64,000 nt of DNA from RGIG8748 sp045544515. Lineage in GTDB: Bacteria; Bacillota; Clostridia; UMGS1810. The notes beneath the pieces are model-generated. The model was given only the letters and a program-made list of their open reading frames with translations, had not been told where the DNA came from and made no database searches. Location: positions 1 to 64,000 of the forward strand of contig JAZPZD010000019.1 in the NCBI GenBank assembly GCA_045544515.1, read 5' to 3'. Positions 26,095-35,532 of the stretch are shown here, in pieces; position 1 is the stretch's first letter, and every line of letters starts with the position of its first letter. The position numbers were made by a program, and so were the translations under genes.

Positions 26095-26381
26095 AACCAT
26101 CAGCTACAGAATTAATGAAAGCAAAAAAGATTGACAGCAAATACACTTTGGTAATTGCTACAGCAAAAAGAGCAAGAGAAATTTCTGCAAAAAAAGACAA
26201 TGTATTTGTTGAGTGCAAATCTGACAAACCTGTAAGTATTGCAGTAAATGAAATTGCAGAAAACAAGGTTACATTAAAAAAGTCTAAAGATATGCCTGTT
26301 TCTGTTACAGAAACAACACTTAATGACATTTTAGAACAGCAGGAACTTATCACAGACAAGGAAACATTTGACGAAGAGTAA
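26088..26381 (+). CDS. rpoZ: RNA polymerase omega subunit
   Basis: A 97-residue omega subunit, which helps fold and hold the beta-prime subunit. The N-terminal MLKPSATELMKAKKIDSKYTLVIATAKRAREI, seen in two parts, is the family core (usually P-S-xxxL, Y-xLV-xxxAKRARQI). The C-terminal half (CKSDKPVSIAVNEIA) is the usual clostridial extension. ATG start within the end of gmk after GAGGTGTG. Confidence 0.93.
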   Translation: MLKPSATELMKAKKIDSKYTLVIATAKRAREISAKKDNVFVECKSDKPVSIAVNEIAENKVTLKKSKDMPVSVTETTLNDILEQQELITDKETFDEE

Positions 26382-26397
26382 GTTTATGACATAATAT

Positions 26398-26423
26398 TGC
26401 AGTCGGTGGCAACATCGGCTGCA
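26398..26423 (+). other. RNA hairpin with a GCAA tetraloop between rpoZ and priA
   Basis: An 11-bp stem with two G-U pairs (26398-26408 with 26413-26423) is capped by a GCAA loop of the stable GNRA type. No T run follows, so it is not a simple terminator; it may be a processing or protective structure. Confidence 0.45.
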
Positions 26424-26458
26424 TTGCAACATACAAAGCACAAAAGGAGGATAATACT

Positions 26459-28903
26459 TTGATTGCAGAGGTTGTTTTAAACGCCAACTCAAGGGCACTC
26501 GATAACATATATCATTATCTTGTTCCAAATGACCTTTTGGCAGAAATCAAGGTCGGCGTCAGAGTAATTGTCCCGTTTGGAAGAGGCAACAAAGAATGCG
26601 AAGCATATGTAATCTCACTTTGTGAAAAGTCAGATTTTTCTGCTCTCAAGGAGATTTTGTCGGTAGAAGATAATTACAGCTATTTTGATGAAAAATCCGT
26701 TGAACTTATTCGCTTTATGGTGCATAGATATTTTTGCAGTTATATATCTGCAATTAAATCTCTGATGCCGGTAGGTGTCGGTACCCGCTTTAAGAGAAAC
26801 ATCTCGTTACAAGAGAATATTTCGGATGATGGAAGAAGTTATATTGATCACTCTGTAAAGGCAATGCAGATATATAATTGTCTTTTGGAGGGTGATATGT
26901 CATATGACTCTCTTGTAGAAGCTGTTGGAAGCAAAAATCTTGCCCCGGTACTTTCTGCAATGGAAAAAAAGGGTATAATAACAGTATCAGAGCAAAAAGA
27001 ACAGGGATTAAAAGATACACTAAAAAAGCGCGTTTGCCTCAATGTTGATTACGAAACGGCATCTACACTTATAGATGCTATGCAAAAAAGAGCCCCCGCA
27101 AGAGCAAGATGTCTGGAAATGCTTTGCGACGAACACGATATGCTTTTGAGCGAGCTTATTGAATGTGCCGACACATCAAAAAGCGTTGTTGATGCACTAG
27201 TCAAACTCGGATATGTCAACATATACGATGTAGTACAGCGAGAGAGTGTTCTGGACTTTGATTATGAATACAAAGCAGTAAAGCACACTCTCAATTCTGA
27301 TCAAAAGCGGGTTTTTGATGAAGTATTAAAAGATATAACGGCGCAAAAGAAGAACACATTTCTTTTAAACGGCGTTACCGGCAGCGGCAAAACCGAGGTC
27401 TATCTCGATTTGATAGAAGAAACCGTTGCCCTAGACCGTGAGGCAATCTTTCTTGTTCCGGAAATAAGCCTTACACCGCAAATGGTAAAGCAGGTTACAG
27501 CCCGCTTTGGCGACAGAGTCGCTGTAATGCACAGCTCACTTACTCAAAAGCAACGCTATGACCAATGGAAAAAGATACACAAAGGCGAGGTAGACATTGT
27601 TGTAGGTGCAAGAAGTGCAGTTTTTGCTCCGTTTAAAAACATCGGTCTTATAATTGTGGATGAAGAACACGAAAACACCTATAAATCAGAACTGTCGCCC
27701 AAGTATAATGCTGTTGAAATTGCAAAATTCAGAGCACGCCAGCATAATTCTGTGGTAATTCTGGCAAGTGCTACACCGCTTGCCGAGAGCACATACAGGG
27801 CACAATGCGGCAAATATGTTCCGCTTTCTATGCCAAACAGGGCAAATAATTCTGCTCTTCCTGATACTTTTGTTGTGGATATGAGGCAGGAAATGTCCGA
27901 TGGTAATATGAGTATTTTCAGCAGAAAGCTGATTGAGGAAATCTCAAAAAATCTTGCAAACGGCGAGCAAACAATACTGTTTTTAAACAGGAGAGGTTTT
28001 TCTGGATTTGTGTCGTGCAGAGTTTGCGGACATACCCCCAAATGTCCTAATTGCAATATAAGTCTTACATACCACAAATCAATAGAAAAAATGGTATGTC
28101 ATTATTGCGATTATGCCCAGAGTGTTCCTGTGGTCTGTCCCGAGTGCGGCAGCCGACACATACGACATTTTGGCATCGGAACACAAAAGGTTGCCGAGGA
28201 AGTCAGCGAATTTTTTCCTTCGGCAAGGGTTATCCGTATGGATGCCGATACAACATCTGCCAGAAAAAGCCACGAGATGTTGCTTGCTGAATTTAAAAAC
28301 AGAGAAGCAGATATTTTGATTGGAACACAGATGATTACAAAAGGTCTTGATTTTGAAAATGTGACACTTGTTGGAATAATAGCTGCTGATATGAGTCTTA
28401 ATATGGACGATTACAGAGCCGGCGAGCGGACATTTGACCTTATAACACAGGTAACAGGCAGAGCCGGAAGGGGACACCTTTCGGGCAGAGCAATCATACA
28501 GACTTACAATCCGGAAAACGACACTATTGTTTATGCCGCAAACCAGGATTACAAATCGTTTTACGAAGAGGAAATAGAACTCAGAAAAATCCTCATCTAT
28601 CCTCCGTTTTGTGAGTTTGTCAACTTTGTTTTCACATCAGAAAACGAATCACTTGCCAAAAAAACTGCAAATGCCTTTGCATTTGAGCTAAAGAAAAAAG
28701 CTAATGACTTTGGTATTATCTTTTATCCTGTCGGACAGGCACCAATGTATAAATTAAACGGAAAATACAGATACCGTTTTCTTATAAAAACACGATATTC
28801 CAAAAAGCTTTATGATACCATAGCAAGTGTTTACAAGGATTTTCTGCACAAAAAAGGTGTATCAAATATTTCCATTGATGTAAACCCTGCAAATATGTAT
28901 TAG
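26459..28903 (+). CDS. priA: Primosomal helicase PriA
   Basis: An 814-residue PriA, which restarts stalled replication forks. After the N-terminal DNA-binding domain (to about 110) and winged helix, the helicase core carries Walker A GVTGSGKTEVYLD near residue 306 and the DEEH box in VDEEHENTY near 400. The zinc-binding cysteines appear in CRVCG, CPNC, CHYC and CPECG between 518 and 560. TTG start, with AGGAGG 8 bases upstream. In other Firmicutes coaBC usually stands between rpoZ and priA; here it is absent. Confidence 0.95.
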   Translation: MIAEVVLNANSRALDNIYHYLVPNDLLAEIKVGVRVIVPFGRGNKECEAYVISLCEKSDFSALKEILSVEDNYSYFDEKSVELIRFMVHRYFCSYISAIKSLMPVGVGTRFKRNISLQENISDDGRSYIDHSVKAMQIYNCLLEGDMSYDSLVEAVGSKNLAPVLSAMEKKGIITVSEQKEQGLKDTLKKRVCLNVDYETASTLIDAMQKRAPARARCLEMLCDEHDMLLSELIECADTSKSVVDALVKLGYVNIYDVVQRESVLDFDYEYKAVKHTLNSDQKRVFDEVLKDITAQKKNTFLLNGVTGSGKTEVYLDLIEETVALDREAIFLVPEISLTPQMVKQVTARFGDRVAVMHSSLTQKQRYDQWKKIHKGEVDIVVGARSAVFAPFKNIGLIIVDEEHENTYKSELSPKYNAVEIAKFRARQHNSVVILASATPLAESTYRAQCGKYVPLSMPNRANNSALPDTFVVDMRQEMSDGNMSIFSRKLIEEISKNLANGEQTILFLNRRGFSGFVSCRVCGHTPKCPNCNISLTYHKSIEKMVCHYCDYAQSVPVVCPECGSRHIRHFGIGTQKVAEEVSEFFPSARVIRMDADTTSARKSHEMLLAEFKNREADILIGTQMITKGLDFENVTLVGIIAADMSLNMDDYRAGERTFDLITQVTGRAGRGHLSGRAIIQTYNPENDTIVYAANQDYKSFYEEEIELRKILIYPPFCEFVNFVFTSENESLAKKTANAFAFELKKKANDFGIIFYPVGQAPMYKLNGKYRYRFLIKTRYSKKLYDTIASVYKDFLHKKGVSNISIDVNPANMY

Positions 28904-28918
28904 GAAAGGAATGATAAT

Positions 28919-29374
28919 ATGGCACTTAGAAACATACGCAAATTAGGAGAAGAAGTTCTGCGAAAGAAATGCCGTATGGTAGAAACTATAGACGAAAAGA
29001 TTATTACACTTTTAGACGATATGGCAGAAACCATGTATGATGCAAACGGGGTTGGATTGGCAGCACCGCAGATAGGTATTTTAAAGAGAATTGCGGTCAT
29101 TGATATTGGCGAGGGGCTGATTGAACTTATTAACCCCGAAATCATAGAATTCGAAGGTAATATAAAAGATGTTGAGGGATGTCTCAGCGTACCCGGCAAA
29201 TACGGCTATGTTGTAAGACCCTCCAAGGTTACCGTTACCGCATTAAACCGTGACGGCGAAAAAGTCACCTATACAGCAGAGGGTATGCTTGCCAAAGCCT
29301 TTTGCCACGAAATTGATCACCTTGACGGCATTGTGTTTGTCGACAAGGTCACAGAATATGTAGATATCGAATAA
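28919..29374 (+). CDS. def: Peptide deformylase
   Basis: A 151-residue metal enzyme removing the formyl group from new proteins. All three motifs are present: GVGLAAPQIG near 42, EGCLSVPG near 86 (metal Cys) and HEIDHLDG near 128 (two metal His and the catalytic Glu). Followed by fmt, which adds the formyl group. Confidence 0.96.
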   Translation: MALRNIRKLGEEVLRKKCRMVETIDEKIITLLDDMAETMYDANGVGLAAPQIGILKRIAVIDIGEGLIELINPEIIEFEGNIKDVEGCLSVPGKYGYVVRPSKVTVTALNRDGEKVTYTAEGMLAKAFCHEIDHLDGIVFVDKVTEYVDIE

Positions 29375-29391
29375 CAGAGGTTTGTTGAAAT

Positions 29392-30315
29392 ATGAATATT
29401 ATGTTTATGGGTACACCGGAATTTGCCTGTGTGTCACTTGAAAAACTTGTAAATAGCGGATACACTGTGTCTTCTGTTGTTACAACAGAAGACAAACCCA
29501 GAGGAAGAGGGCACAAAATGACGCCTCCGGCGGTATTTGAATGTGCTAAAAACCTTGGTATTGAAAATGTGTATCAGCCTGTAAATTTAAAAAAAGAGAA
29601 TTTTGAAGATATTCTTTTAAACGAAAAGCCCGATATGATTGTCGTTGTGGCGTATGGAAAACTTCTTCCGAAATATGTCATAGATTATCCTAAATATGGT
29701 TGTATAAATGTGCACGGGTCTCTTCTTCCAAAATACAGAGGTGCTGCACCTATGCAATGGGCACTTATCGACGGCGAAGAGGAAACCGGTGTTACAACTA
29801 TGTATATGGATACAGGTCTTGATACCGGAGATATGCTCCTTAAATCTGTTTTGAAACTATCAATGGAAGATGATTTCGGCGTTGTACACGACAAGCTTGC
29901 AGTTATGGGTGCCGACCTTCTTACAGAAACAATAGACAAGATAGAGTCTGCAACGATTGAGCGTACACCGCAGGGCGAAACTACCACTCACTATGCACAT
30001 ATGATTACAAAGGAAATGACCTATATTAACTGGAATGACGACGCATTAAAAATTGCAAATCTCATTCGCGGTCTCACGCCGGTTCCCAAGGCTTCGGCTG
30101 TTATAAACGGTAAGAATTTCAAGGTTTTGAAAGCTCTGCCCATCGATAACAAGAAAGATGCCCCTTGCGGAGCGGTAGTTAGTGTAAATGGCGATTCTTT
30201 TGATGTAGCTTGTGCAAACGGATCGCTTCTTCGCATATATACTATCCAGCCCGAGGGCAAAAAGCCCATGAGCGTTTCGGAATATCTCAAAGGAAACAAG
30301 ATAGATTTAAACTAA
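29392..30315 (+). CDS. fmt: Methionyl-tRNA formyltransferase
   Basis: A 307-residue enzyme that formylates initiator Met-tRNA with 10-formyl-THF, the product of Fhs encoded earlier in the window. The catalytic region HGSLLPKYRGAAPMQWALI is near residue 107, the start MNIMFMGTPEFA and YGKLLPKY are standard, and the C-terminal tRNA-binding barrel has LIRGLTPVPKA near 222. GAGG lies upstream of the ATG. Confidence 0.96.
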   Translation: MNIMFMGTPEFACVSLEKLVNSGYTVSSVVTTEDKPRGRGHKMTPPAVFECAKNLGIENVYQPVNLKKENFEDILLNEKPDMIVVVAYGKLLPKYVIDYPKYGCINVHGSLLPKYRGAAPMQWALIDGEEETGVTTMYMDTGLDTGDMLLKSVLKLSMEDDFGVVHDKLAVMGADLLTETIDKIESATIERTPQGETTTHYAHMITKEMTYINWNDDALKIANLIRGLTPVPKASAVINGKNFKVLKALPIDNKKDAPCGAVVSVNGDSFDVACANGSLLRIYTIQPEGKKPMSVSEYLKGNKIDLN

Positions 30316-30340
30316 ACTTTTGGCATTAACGAGGTTGTCT

Positions 30341-31672
30341 ATGGCAAATACAAATCCAAGGAAACTTGCTGTTCAAATCTTATATAATATTATTAACAAG
30401 AAATCTCTCTATTCTGCCCAGATGTCTGAATTGAGACGAAACGAGGATATAACACCACTTGATGTAAGGTTTGTTTCCGAGATAGTTACCGGCGTTTTGA
30501 GAAATCTGGAATATCTGGATTTTCTTATAACACAATCTTCGGACATCAGGTTAAATAAAATCAGTCCATATGTGCATTGCGTACTTTTGATAGGTATATA
30601 CCAAATCATTTTTATGGACAAGGTGCCGCATAGTGCCGCGGTAAATGAATGCGTAAAGATAATCAAAAAGTCTTCCAATTACCGTCTTGGCGGATATGTT
30701 AATGCAGTTCTTCGAAAGGCAGGCACAAACGGAATGCTTTTGCCCGAAAAGGACGATCCCAAAAAATACTTGTCTATAAAGTATTCTTGCCCTTTGTGGC
30801 TAACGGACTTGTATAACGAAAGGCTTGGCAGCGAAACTGAACAATTACTTAAATGTATGAATTCCAAACCTGATATCATACTCAGAGTAAACACAACCAA
30901 AACATCCACAGATTCTCTTTTGTCTGTGCTGTCGCAGGAGCATTGGGAGTGTGAGATGTATAAATCAGAGCTTTTCCCCGAAATTGATTATCTAATCCGA
31001 GTAAAAAAGGTCGGATGCGAGATTGAGCACAGCGAGGCGTATAAAAATGGTCTGTTCTATGTTCAGGATCCCGCTGCAGCATATGTCGGTCATATATTAA
31101 ACCCAAAGGCTAATTCAATAGTTTTTGATATGTGTGCTTCTCCCGGTGGCAAAACAACACATTTTGCAGAAATTATGCAAAATACCGGCAAGGTATACGC
31201 CTTTGATGTAACAAATGAAAAAATAAACAAAATCAATATAAATTCTCAAAGATTGGGACTTTGCAATATCACAGCGCAGGTAAGTGATTCGAGCGTTTAT
31301 AACAAGTATTTTAACCAAATGGCGGATTATGTTGTTGTTGATGCCCCTTGTTCCGGTCTTGGAATAATACGAAAGAAACCCGATATCAAATATCAGCGTA
31401 AGCAGTCGGATATTTCGGATTTGTCGAAAATAAGCAGTGCAATTTTAAATGCAGGTGCACAGTATGTAAAAAGCGGAGGATATCTGCTGTTTTCAACCTG
31501 CACAATAACCAAGGAAGAAAACGAAAATGTTCTTTTTTATTTTCTTGAAACACACAAAGAATTCAAACTGAAATCTATCAGTTGTACAAAGGATAATGAT
31601 GGATACATCACTTTGTATCCGCACACAGATGACTGTGATGGATTTTTTATAAGTCTTATGACAAAGGAATAG
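30341..31672 (+). CDS. rsmB: 16S rRNA (cytosine-967-C5)-methyltransferase
   Basis: A 443-residue RsmB (Sun). The N-terminal 130 residues form the NusB-like RNA-binding domain (NPRKLAVQILYNI, VNECVKIIKKS); the rest is an SAM methyltransferase with DMCASPGGKTTHFAE near 261, the VDAPCSGLG catalytic motif near 333 (first Cys region) and FSTCTITKEENE near 382 containing the nucleophile-pair Cys. Start ATG 30341 with GAGG 7 bases before it. Confidence 0.93.
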   Translation: MANTNPRKLAVQILYNIINKKSLYSAQMSELRRNEDITPLDVRFVSEIVTGVLRNLEYLDFLITQSSDIRLNKISPYVHCVLLIGIYQIIFMDKVPHSAAVNECVKIIKKSSNYRLGGYVNAVLRKAGTNGMLLPEKDDPKKYLSIKYSCPLWLTDLYNERLGSETEQLLKCMNSKPDIILRVNTTKTSTDSLLSVLSQEHWECEMYKSELFPEIDYLIRVKKVGCEIEHSEAYKNGLFYVQDPAAAYVGHILNPKANSIVFDMCASPGGKTTHFAEIMQNTGKVYAFDVTNEKINKININSQRLGLCNITAQVSDSSVYNKYFNQMADYVVVDAPCSGLGIIRKKPDIKYQRKQSDISDLSKISSAILNAGAQYVKSGGYLLFSTCTITKEENENVLFYFLETHKEFKLKSISCTKDNDGYITLYPHTDDCDGFFISLMTKE

Positions 31673-31675
31673 GAA

Positions 31676-32713
31676 ATGATTAATTTAAAGGATTTGACAT
31701 TTGAAGAATTAAAAGATTTTGTCGTTTCAATCGGTGAAAAACCTTTCAGGGCAAAGCAAATCTTTTCGTGGCTTCATAAACCGGTCAAAAGTTTTGACGA
31801 AATGACAGATTTGTCGCTTTCTTTAAGAAAGAAACTTGCCGAAGTGAGCTATGTAAGTACACTCAAGATTGTAAAAAAGCTCGAATCCAAGATAGACGGT
31901 ACAAAAAAGTATCTCTTTGAGCTTGGAGACGGAAATCGTGTGGAAAGCGTTGTTATGTATTACAAACATGGCATAACCATATGTATTTCCTGTCAGGTTG
32001 GATGCAGAATGGGCTGCAAGTTCTGTGCCTCTACCATTGGTGGACTTGTAAGATCATTGACCCCGGGCGAAATATTGGATCAGGTCTTGTTTACACAGGA
32101 GGACATAGGGGAGAGGATTTCCAATATTGTAATGATGGGCATTGGTGAACCTCTTGACAATTTTGACAATGTGGTTAAATTCTTGAAAAATGTAAATGAT
32201 GAAAACGGTATTAACATTGGATACAGGCACATCTCACTATCTACCTGCGGTATTGTACCCAATATATATAAATTGTGCGAGCTTAATCTGCCCATTACTT
32301 TGAGCATTTCTCTGCATGCACCGTCAGATGATGTGAGAGACAAGATAATGCCCGTAAACAAAGCATATAATATATCCAAACTTATCAAAGCGTGCAAAGA
32401 CTATGTGGATCATACAAAACGAAGAATCAGCTTTGAATATTCAATAATAAACAATGTAAACGATACACCCGAGCATGCCAGGGAACTTGCGTTACTGCTC
32501 AAAGGAATGCTTTGCCACATAAATCTTATACCCGTTAACAATGTTGAGGAAAACGATTTTAGAAAGCCTTCCAAAGAGAAGATTAATAGATTTATAAAAG
32601 TTCTTGAAGAAAACAAATTGACCGCAACTGTAAGGCGGGAGCTTGGAAGCGACATAAACGCCTCCTGCGGACAGTTACGGCGAAAAATGAGTGAAACGGA
32701 GGAATTGGAATGA
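31676..32713 (+). CDS. rlmN: 23S rRNA and tRNA adenine-C2 methyltransferase RlmN
   Basis: A 345-residue radical SAM enzyme that methylates A2503 of 23S rRNA and A37 of some tRNAs. The cluster motif CRMGCKFCAST is near residue 110. Near the end, SCGQLR holds the cysteine that forms the methyl-carrying intermediate. The VMMGIGEPLDN segment is conserved. It ends with TGA overlapping the start of the phosphatase gene (ATGA). Cfr resistance enzymes are related, but the length and the neighbours favour RlmN. Confidence 0.95.
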   Translation: MINLKDLTFEELKDFVVSIGEKPFRAKQIFSWLHKPVKSFDEMTDLSLSLRKKLAEVSYVSTLKIVKKLESKIDGTKKYLFELGDGNRVESVVMYYKHGITICISCQVGCRMGCKFCASTIGGLVRSLTPGEILDQVLFTQEDIGERISNIVMMGIGEPLDNFDNVVKFLKNVNDENGINIGYRHISLSTCGIVPNIYKLCELNLPITLSISLHAPSDDVRDKIMPVNKAYNISKLIKACKDYVDHTKRRISFEYSIINNVNDTPEHARELALLLKGMLCHINLIPVNNVEENDFRKPSKEKINRFIKVLEENKLTATVRRELGSDINASCGQLRRKMSETEELE

Positions 32714-33450
32714 TTTTTTACTCATTGTCAGATACAGGAAAAATAAGAAAAGATAATCAGGACTCTGTGTATGCCAATGCACTAAACGATTCCTGTGCAC
32801 TTTTTATTGTTGCAGACGGAATGGGCGGCTATCAAGGCGGAAAAATGGCAAGCTCTATGGCTGTAGATATAATTTCCGCTTTTGTAGAGGACAAATTCGA
32901 AGTCAATATGAAGTCAGACGAGATATATGAGCTTTTGCAGGATGCTATAAGGGCTGCAAACGCAAAAATATATCAAAAATCTATGCAAGATGACAGCCTC
33001 ACGGGTATGGGTACAACTGTTGTTGCAGCATTGGTTTCGGGCAAAACTCTCTATACCGCAAGCGTTGGTGACAGCAGAGAGTATTTGTTTGCTTCAAACA
33101 GACTTTATCAGATAACAAAGGACCATTCGCTTGTTGCTGACCTTGTTTCACGAGGTATCATAACGACCGAAGAAGCCAAAAATCATTCGCAAAAAAATGT
33201 GATTACCCGTGCTGTAGGAACAGAAGATACGGTAATTGCAGATGGATATATTACAGATATAAATAATGATGATATTATTCTGATATGCTCTGACGGATTA
33301 CATACAATGGTGTCCGACGAGGAGATTTCTGCGGTCTTGAAGTCGAACTTTGATGACGCTGCAGCAAAGCTTATTGATAAAGCAAATGAATACGGCGGAA
33401 AAGATAACATTTCTGTAATAACTGTCAAAATATCTGATGAGGTGAAATAA
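32710..33450 (+). CDS. prpC: PP2C-type Ser/Thr protein phosphatase (Stp1/PrpC)
   Basis: A 246-residue metal-dependent phosphatase. Aspartates of the two-metal site appear in VADGMGGYQGG near 37, in SDG near 192 and in GGKDNISVI near 230; GDSREYLF is near 118. It undoes phosphorylation by the PASTA kinase encoded next, one base after its stop. The pair controls cell wall growth, division and, in B. subtilis, exit from dormancy. Confidence 0.95.
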   Translation: MIFYSLSDTGKIRKDNQDSVYANALNDSCALFIVADGMGGYQGGKMASSMAVDIISAFVEDKFEVNMKSDEIYELLQDAIRAANAKIYQKSMQDDSLTGMGTTVVAALVSGKTLYTASVGDSREYLFASNRLYQITKDHSLVADLVSRGIITTEEAKNHSQKNVITRAVGTEDTVIADGYITDINNDDIILICSDGLHTMVSDEEISAVLKSNFDDAAAKLIDKANEYGGKDNISVITVKISDEVK

Positions 33451-33451
33451 A

Positions 33452-35521
33452 ATGATAGGAACTGTTTTAAACGATAGATATACAATTCTTGAAGAAGTCG
33501 GAATGGGCGGCATGGCTCATGTTTATAAAGCAAAGTGCAATGTTTTAAATAGAATAGTTGCGGTAAAGATGCTCCGAAACGACCTCGAGGGCGGTGACGA
33601 ATTTGTAAACAGATTTAATGCCGAGGCGCAGTCCGCAGCTTGCCTTGCACACCCCAACATTGTTTCTATATATGATGTTGGCGAAGAAAACGGTATGTAC
33701 TACATTGTTATGGAGTATATAGAAGGTGTCACACTCAAGGAATATATCAAGGCAAACGGTCCTCTTTCTTCGGAGGAAACTGCAAATATTGCTATGCAGA
33801 TATGCTCGGCATTAAATGTTGCACATCAGAAGAATATTATCCATCGTGATATAAAGCCTCATAATATAATGATTACCGACAACAATCTTGTAAAAGTGAC
33901 CGATTTTGGCATTGCAAGAGCCAGCAGTAACTCTACTATGCGTGTTGGTGACTCCATACTCGGTTCTGTACACTATATATCACCCGAACAGGCAAGAGGC
34001 GGATATATTGATTGCCGCAGTGATATATATTCGCTCGGTATTGTAATGTACGAAATGGTTACTGGCAAGCTCCCGTTTGAGAGTGATTCGCCTATTGCTA
34101 TTGCTATGAAACATCTTGAGGAAACAGCTGTAAAGCCTGAAATACTTTGTCCGGATATTTCTTCTTCGCTTCAGGATGTCATCCTGAAGGCTATTTCCAA
34201 AGAAACGAGAAACCGCTATCAGAATGCAGCAGCTATGATTGCAGATATCGACTGTGCGCTCGAAATGATTAAATCGGCCAAAACAGACGAAATAGCTGAC
34301 GATGATGATATAAAAATTGCAGGGATTTTAGATGATGAGCCTGTCAAAGATGATGATATCGTTGAAATAAGCGAAGAAATTGCAGATACTGATGATTATT
34401 TAGACGACGAAGAAGCTGATAACGGGGATTATATCGACGAAGAGTACGACTATGATGACGATGAAGAAGAATATGACGACCAATACTACGATGATGATGA
34501 AGACTACGAGCCGCGCAAATCAGCATTAAATATGATCATCATTGCTGTAATCATTGCACTTGTTGTTGTCGGCGGATCTTCGGTGGCACTTTTGTATTCG
34601 TTTGATCCGGATGCACCAATATTTTCACTATTTAAAAACTCCGATGTTGATATCCCGGATTTCATAGATATGTCTATCGACAAGGCAGAACAGGTCGCTA
34701 AAAAGCACGGACTTACTTTAGAAATTGGCGACGAAAGACCCGGCCCCGAAAAGAAGGGAACAGTTATTTATCAAAGCATAAATGCCGGAAACAATGTCAA
34801 GAGAGGAACTCATATTACAGTGCATTTAAGCTCCGGTCCAAAGAAGCTTGACACAGATGCATACAGAGGTTTGGATGAATCTGTTATTGAAGAATTTAAG
34901 CAGCAAGGTTACGATGTTTCTGTAAAATACAAGACTGACAAAGAGATTGCAGAAGACAAGATAATAAGTGTAAAACAAACCGGCGACAAGATAATATTTA
35001 CCGTTAGCAGCGGAATGGGTGACATAGACTGCGTGGTTCCGAGCGTATTAAATCTTACCAAGGACCAGGCAAGAGAAAAATTAGAGGATAATGGTCTGCT
35101 TCTCAACGAAAGAATACTATATATCGAGAGCGATACCGTTGAACCCAACCGCGTTGTTGAACAGTCGATATCTCCCGGAGACAAGGTTCCTGCCAAAACA
35201 AAGGTGAGCATATTCCTTGCTTCAAAGAAAACAACAGGTGAAACCACCTCGAACACTTCGGGCAGCGATGTTACACCAAGTACAACAACTCCCAAAGAAA
35301 AAACGCTAAAACACTCTACATCGTCTCTTTCGGGTCCCACCAAGGTCAAGATTGTGGAAAAAGCATCAAACGGCAACTTAAAAACCTTGTTTGAGCAGAC
35401 TGTAGACCCCGAAACCTTGGGCGAAATTGTAATCAAAGTCAAGGGTACAGGTGTTCATAATTATACAATATACTATGACGGCAGTATTGCATCGCAGATG
35501 CAAATTGATTTTAGTAAATAA
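33452..35521 (+). CDS. prkC: PASTA-domain Ser/Thr kinase (PrkC/Stk1)
   Basis: A 689-residue membrane kinase. The cytosolic kinase (1-270) has the glycine loop GMGGMAHVY, catalytic Lys in VAVKML, HRDIKPHN and DFGIARA. Residues about 280-352 form an extraordinarily acidic, tyrosine-bearing linker. A membrane helix (about 358-383) leads to three outside PASTA repeats, the second degenerate, which in relatives bind muropeptides or lipid II. A Ser/Thr-rich stretch and a small C-terminal beta domain end the protein. In B. subtilis PrkC triggers germination by muropeptides, which fits a spore former. Coupled to prpC and followed by rsgA. Confidence 0.95.
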   Translation: MIGTVLNDRYTILEEVGMGGMAHVYKAKCNVLNRIVAVKMLRNDLEGGDEFVNRFNAEAQSAACLAHPNIVSIYDVGEENGMYYIVMEYIEGVTLKEYIKANGPLSSEETANIAMQICSALNVAHQKNIIHRDIKPHNIMITDNNLVKVTDFGIARASSNSTMRVGDSILGSVHYISPEQARGGYIDCRSDIYSLGIVMYEMVTGKLPFESDSPIAIAMKHLEETAVKPEILCPDISSSLQDVILKAISKETRNRYQNAAAMIADIDCALEMIKSAKTDEIADDDDIKIAGILDDEPVKDDDIVEISEEIADTDDYLDDEEADNGDYIDEEYDYDDDEEEYDDQYYDDDEDYEPRKSALNMIIIAVIIALVVVGGSSVALLYSFDPDAPIFSLFKNSDVDIPDFIDMSIDKAEQVAKKHGLTLEIGDERPGPEKKGTVIYQSINAGNNVKRGTHITVHLSSGPKKLDTDAYRGLDESVIEEFKQQGYDVSVKYKTDKEIAEDKIISVKQTGDKIIFTVSSGMGDIDCVVPSVLNLTKDQAREKLEDNGLLLNERILYIESDTVEPNRVVEQSISPGDKVPAKTKVSIFLASKKTTGETTSNTSGSDVTPSTTTPKEKTLKHSTSSLSGPTKVKIVEKASNGNLKTLFEQTVDPETLGEIVIKVKGTGVHNYTIYYDGSIASQMQIDFSK

Positions 35522-35532
35522 GACGGTGAATT

